Origin: an uncultured Alphaproteobacteria bacterium
GTDB lineage: Bacteria > Pseudomonadota > Alphaproteobacteria > Rhizobiales > Ancalomicrobiaceae
Direction of reading: 5' to 3'
Assembly (NCBI GenBank): GCA_937892955.1
Contig: CALBKH010000058.1
Span: 1 to 24,532, forward strand
DNA: 24,532 nucleotides
How positions within the stretch are numbered: position 1 is the first letter of the stretch; each line of letters starts with the position of its first letter. Positions 21,672 through 24,532 of this stretch are shown one piece after another. Both the position numbers and the translations under genes were made by a program. Under the pieces are notes generated by a model, which saw nothing but the letters and a program-made list of their open reading frames with translations, did no database searches and was not told where the DNA came from.

Positions 21672-22910
21672 ATGTTCTATCAGCTCTACGAACTGAACCA
21701 CGCCGCTCTTCGTCCGCTGCGCGTCGCCGCGGAAATGGGGCACATGGCCGTTTCCAACCCCCTCAATCCGTGGGCGAACACCTCGGTGGGGCGGTCGCTG
21801 GCGGCGACCTTCGAGGTGATCGAACGGGCCACGCGCCGTTACGGCAAGCCGGCCTTCGATCTGCCGGCGACGGTGGTCGACGGCAAGGAGGTTCCGGTCG
21901 TCGAGAAGGTCGTCTGGCAGAAGCCCTTCTGCCATCTCGTCCATTTCGAGCGCGAAATCCGCAAGGATCGCCCCGCCGATCCCAAGGTGCTGATCGTCGC
22001 GCCGATGTCGGGCCACTACGCGACGCTGCTGCGCGGCACGGTCGAGGCGATGCTGCCGGCCCACGAGGTCTACATCACCGACTGGATCGACGCCCGCATG
22101 GTGCCGCTGACCGAGGGCGGCTTCGATCTCGACGACTACATCGACTACGTCATCGAGATGATCCATCACCTCGGCGAGAACGTGAACATCATCGCGGTGT
22201 GCCAGCCGTCGGTGCCGGTGCTCGCCGCCGTGTCGCTGATGAACGAGGATCGCGATCCGCTGGCGCCGGCGACCATGACGCTGATGGGCGGCCCGCTCGA
22301 CACCCGCATCTCGCCGACCGCGGTCAACAAGGTCGCCCACACCAAGGGCATGGCGTGGTTCGAGCGCAACGTCATCATGCGCGTGCCGTTCCCCAATCCC
22401 GGTTTCCTGCGCGAGGTCTATCCGGGCTTCCTGCAGCTCGGCGGCTTCATGTCGATGAACCTCGACCGGCACGTCTCCGCCCACAAGGACTTCTACCAGC
22501 ACCTGATCGTCGGCGACGGCGATTCGGCGGAGAAGCATCGCGACTTCTACGACGAGTATCTGGCGGTGATGGACCTCACCAAGGAGTTCTATCTCCAGAC
22601 GATCCGCGTCGTCTTCCTTGAGCACGCCCTGCCCGAAGGCAAGATGACCCACCGCAATCGGCTGGTGAAGCCGTCGGAGATCCGCGACACGGCGCTGTTC
22701 ACCGTCGAGGGCGAACTCGACGACATCACCGGGCCGGGTCAGACCCAGGCGGCGCACACCATGTGCGTGAACCTCGCCCCGGAGAAGCAGCAGGACTACG
22801 TCCAGCCCGGCGTCGGCCACTACGGCGTCTTCAACGGCTCGAAGTTCCGCGCCAACATCCAGCCGCGTATCGCCGAGTTCATCCGCCGCCACGCCCGCCC
22901 CGCCGCCTGA
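21672..22910 (+). CDS. phaZ: Intracellular polyhydroxybutyrate depolymerase
   Basis: Breaks down stored polyhydroxyalkanoate granules in the cytoplasm. The 412-residue protein begins MFYQLYELNHAALRPLR, as PhaZ (TIGR01849-type) members do. It has the unusual cysteine nucleophile Cys177 in IIAVCQPSVPVLAA, in place of the serine of most alpha/beta hydrolases. A probable catalytic Asp lies in FTVEGELDDITGPGQT (350 or 351), and the base His383 is in QPGVGHYGVFNGSKF. Length matches the family, and there is no signal peptide, as expected. GAGGGG lies just ahead of the ATG. It is transcribed alone. An 8-bp G/C hairpin (22898-22905 with 22911-22918) spans its stop codon. Confidence 0.96.
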   Translation: MFYQLYELNHAALRPLRVAAEMGHMAVSNPLNPWANTSVGRSLAATFEVIERATRRYGKPAFDLPATVVDGKEVPVVEKVVWQKPFCHLVHFEREIRKDRPADPKVLIVAPMSGHYATLLRGTVEAMLPAHEVYITDWIDARMVPLTEGGFDLDDYIDYVIEMIHHLGENVNIIAVCQPSVPVLAAVSLMNEDRDPLAPATMTLMGGPLDTRISPTAVNKVAHTKGMAWFERNVIMRVPFPNPGFLREVYPGFLQLGGFMSMNLDRHVSAHKDFYQHLIVGDGDSAEKHRDFYDEYLAVMDLTKEFYLQTIRVVFLEHALPEGKMTHRNRLVKPSEIRDTALFTVEGELDDITGPGQTQAAHTMCVNLAPEKQQDYVQPGVGHYGVFNGSKFRANIQPRIAEFIRRHARPAA

Positions 22911-23139
22911 CGGCGGGGTGAGGCCGACGAACCGCGCGGCTCGCGGCGCCGTCCGCGCGCCGCGCCGTCGGGCTCGGTCGGAGACGCGGTCGGACGACGC
23001 CATCGCCGATGACCCGCGGCGGGGATCTTGAAACCGGGGCCCGCCGGGACCAGATGCTTCCCTGTGACGACCGACCCACCGACCCGGGATCCTCCCGGTC
23101 GGGTGAGGGTATGCGAGGCGTCTTCGAGAGGTCCCGCCC
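22911..23139. other. Intergenic gap phaZ / DUF2852
   Basis: 229 bases, very GC-rich, with no convincing gene. A hairpin covers the phaZ stop codon. A promoter for the DUF2852-metallopeptidase pair is expected here, but I could not identify good boxes. Confidence 0.5.
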
Positions 23140-23580
23140 ATGCGCGCCGATCCCGTGATCCGTCCCGGCTTCCATCCCCTGTCCATCGGCCTGATGGTGC
23201 TCGGCTTCGTCGTCGCGTGGCCGCTCGGGCTCGCCATGCTCGCCTACATGATCTGGGGCGACCGGATGCAGGCGTTCTTCGCCGGCGTGCGCAACGGCTA
23301 CGAGCGCTCCCGCTTCGCCGCCGAGATGCGCCGCGGCTTCGGCTCCGCCGGGTTCGGTGGGACGGGCTTCGGCTCGACCGGCAACGCGGCTTTCGACGCC
23401 TATCGTGCCGCCGAACTGGAGCGGCTCGAGGCCGAACGCCGGCGCCTCGACGAGGAGCGCCGCGAGTTCGAAGCCTACATGACGCATCTGCGCCGCGCCC
23501 GCGACCAGGAGGAGTTCGACCGCTTCAAGGCCGAACGCGCCGCCCGCCGCATGCGCGACGGCGACCCGACCCGCACCTGA
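23140..23580 (+). CDS. DUF2852 membrane protein
   Basis: A 146-residue protein of unknown function. One clear membrane segment (about 15-38, LSIGLMVLGFVVAWPLGLAMLAYMIW) comes first. A Gly/Phe-rich linker (GFGSAGFGGTGFGSTGN) and a charged, probably coiled-coil region follow (about 85-140: AAELERLEAERRRLDEERREFEAYMTHLRRARDQEEFDRF). This layout matches DUF2852 (PF11014), found mainly in Alphaproteobacteria. The family has no known function. Its TGA stop is part of the GAGG Shine-Dalgarno of the next gene, so the two are coupled. Confidence 0.88.
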   Translation: MRADPVIRPGFHPLSIGLMVLGFVVAWPLGLAMLAYMIWGDRMQAFFAGVRNGYERSRFAAEMRRGFGSAGFGGTGFGSTGNAAFDAYRAAELERLEAERRRLDEERREFEAYMTHLRRARDQEEFDRFKAERAARRMRDGDPTRT

Positions 23581-23588
23581 GGTTCCGC

Positions 23589-24350
23589 GTGTTCGGGTTC
23601 GGACCCCGCCGGACGGCACGTGCGGCGCCCCCCGAGCACGTGACCGTCCCCATCGCCGGCCGCGACGTTCGCGTCGCGGTCAGAGTTTCGCCGCGGGCGT
23701 CGCGCTTCACCCTGCGCATGAGCGCCGGCCACGGCGACCCGGTGCTGACCGTCCCCGCCCACGCACGTTTCGCCGACGGGCTCGACTTCCTCGAGCGCCA
23801 CAGCGGCTGGCTCGCCGAACGGCTGGCGCGGAGGCCCGCCGCGGTCGCTTTCGCACCGGGGGCGCTGGTCCCTTTCCGCGGCACGCCGCATCTCCTTCAT
23901 CATCGCCCGGAAAAGCGCGGCACCGTCTGGGTGGAACCGGCGACCGGCGACGTCGAGGCGCCGCTCCTGTGCGTCGCCGGACGACCCGAACACATGGCGC
24001 GACGGGTGCGCGACTTCCTGCGCCGCTCGGCCCACGCCGAGCTGGTGCCGGCGGTGGCGACCCACGCGGCGCGGCTCGGGGTGAAGAGCGGGGCGATCCG
24101 CATCAAGGACACGCGGTCACGCTGGGGATCCTGTACCGCGGAAGGAGAGCTCTCCTTCTCCTGGCGGGTGATCCTGGCGCCACCGCACGTGCTCGACTAT
24201 CTCGCCGCCCACGAGGTGGCACATCTCCGAGAAATGAACCACTCGATCCGCTTCTGGCGTCTGGTGCGCGAGACCTGCCCGCGCATGGACGAGGGCCGCC
24301 GCTGGCTGAAACTCAACGGCTCGGCGCTGCATTCCTATGGCGTGGAGTGA
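23589..24350 (+). CDS. YgjP-like zinc metallopeptidase (PF01863/DUF45), GTG start
   Basis: A 253-residue cytosolic protein with the zinc-binding HEVAH (208-212) and a third likely ligand in MNHSIRFW (His218). The family's preceding block TRSRWGSCTAEGELSFSWRVILAP starts at 175. This is the YgjP-like metallopeptidase domain, related to the SprT/M48 clan; its substrates are not known. I choose GTG 23589 as start: GAGG (23579-23582), formed across the stop codon of the DUF2852 gene, lies 6 nt upstream. No start further upstream is acceptable, because the frame runs antisense-like through the previous gene. Structured repeat copy B follows 45 nt after the stop. Confidence 0.92.
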   Translation: MFGFGPRRTARAAPPEHVTVPIAGRDVRVAVRVSPRASRFTLRMSAGHGDPVLTVPAHARFADGLDFLERHSGWLAERLARRPAAVAFAPGALVPFRGTPHLLHHRPEKRGTVWVEPATGDVEAPLLCVAGRPEHMARRVRDFLRRSAHAELVPAVATHAARLGVKSGAIRIKDTRSRWGSCTAEGELSFSWRVILAPPHVLDYLAAHEVAHLREMNHSIRFWRLVRETCPRMDEGRRWLKLNGSALHSYGVE

Positions 24351-24395
24351 GACGGCTCCCGACGAAGTTTCGGCCTTTTCGAAACATCGTCGGCG

Positions 24396-24480
24396 AAGGC
24401 AAGCCCGAACGGGCGTCGGCCGGCCAGGCCGTGACTCTCATGAAACTCGGACGAGTCCGAATTTCATGAGCCCAGTGTGA
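24396..24480 (+). repeat. Structured intergenic repeat, copy B
   Basis: Matches copy A (1519-1604) in inverted orientation. A G/C-rich lead (24396-24436) is followed by a hairpin, 24437-24451 with 24456-24470 (14 of 15 paired, 4-nt loop). Relative to copy A one stem pair has changed from G-C to A-T on both sides (24440 with 24467), so pairing is kept. It lies downstream of the metallopeptidase gene on its sense strand, just as copy A lies downstream of the glycolipid-binding gene. The remaining bases to the window end show no gene. Confidence 0.85.
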
Positions 24481-24532
24481 GGAGACCTGTGCGCGGATAG
24501 CCCTCGACGACCGTCTACTGACGTGATTCACT

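Noticed and set aside
21525..23237. 570-codon open frame antisense to phaZ
   Set aside because: Mirror of phaZ codon bias with no family resemblance; phaZ has an intact catalytic triad.
1..24532. tRNA, rRNA or known riboswitch
   Set aside because: No cloverleaf-like sequence with a conserved T-loop, no rRNA segment and no riboswitch core was recognised by eye; a covariance-model scan would be decisive.

Overview
The window is about 24.5 kb of GC-rich DNA (estimated by eye at 65-70% G+C) from the chromosome of an alphaproteobacterium, most likely of the order Hyphomicrobiales (Rhizobiales). Four things point there: the gene order hisB-DUF2628-hisH-hisA-hisF-hisE-coaA, the ActS/ActR (RegB/RegA) redox pair, the alphaproteobacterial families MmcB and DUF2852, and the Rhizobiales-style palindromic intergenic repeats. 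I cannot name a genus from the sequence alone.

Layout. 1-620: a small IS200-type insertion sequence (transposase on the minus strand). 621-3317: a translation block on the minus strand (infC, a putative glycolipid-binding gene, rpmI, rplT), with infC divergent from an alpha/beta hydrolase (3318-4094, plus strand). 4095-5782: coaBC flanked by two different palindromic repeats. 5783-10554: a histidine-biosynthesis operon on the minus strand ending in coaA. 10665-12627: a sodium:proton antiporter gene tightly followed by mmcB (DNA repair). 12793-15869: a WrbA-type quinone oxidoreductase and a large chemoreceptor that ends in a PilZ domain. 16349-17563: an HI0933-like flavoprotein (plus). 17678-19712: redox response regulator and sensor kinase (minus). 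19884-21499: a two-gene ABC exporter (plus). 21672-22910: intracellular polyhydroxybutyrate depolymerase (plus). 23140-24350: a translationally coupled pair, DUF2852 protein and YgjP-like metallopeptidase (plus).

How the genes fit together. Most of the window is core metabolism and translation. Pantothenate kinase (coaA) and the bifunctional coaBC supply coenzyme A from separate transcription units, interrupted by a repeat. The his genes supply the middle of the histidine pathway. The RegB/RegA pair normally matches respiration and carbon or nitrogen metabolism to redox state; PhaZ mobilises stored carbon, and WrbA handles quinones. The chemoreceptor joins an apparent nitrate/nitrite-sensing (NIT) domain to a c-di-GMP-binding PilZ domain.

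I did not find an obviously new multi-gene system. The most interesting signals are non-coding. One is an ~85-bp structured repeat present twice, each copy just downstream of a stop codon and in the same orientation to the upstream gene, with a compensatory base-pair change in its hairpin. Three other intergenic palindromic elements are of different sequence. A hairpin masks the transposase ribosome binding site, and a CtrA-like site lies upstream of the chemoreceptor.
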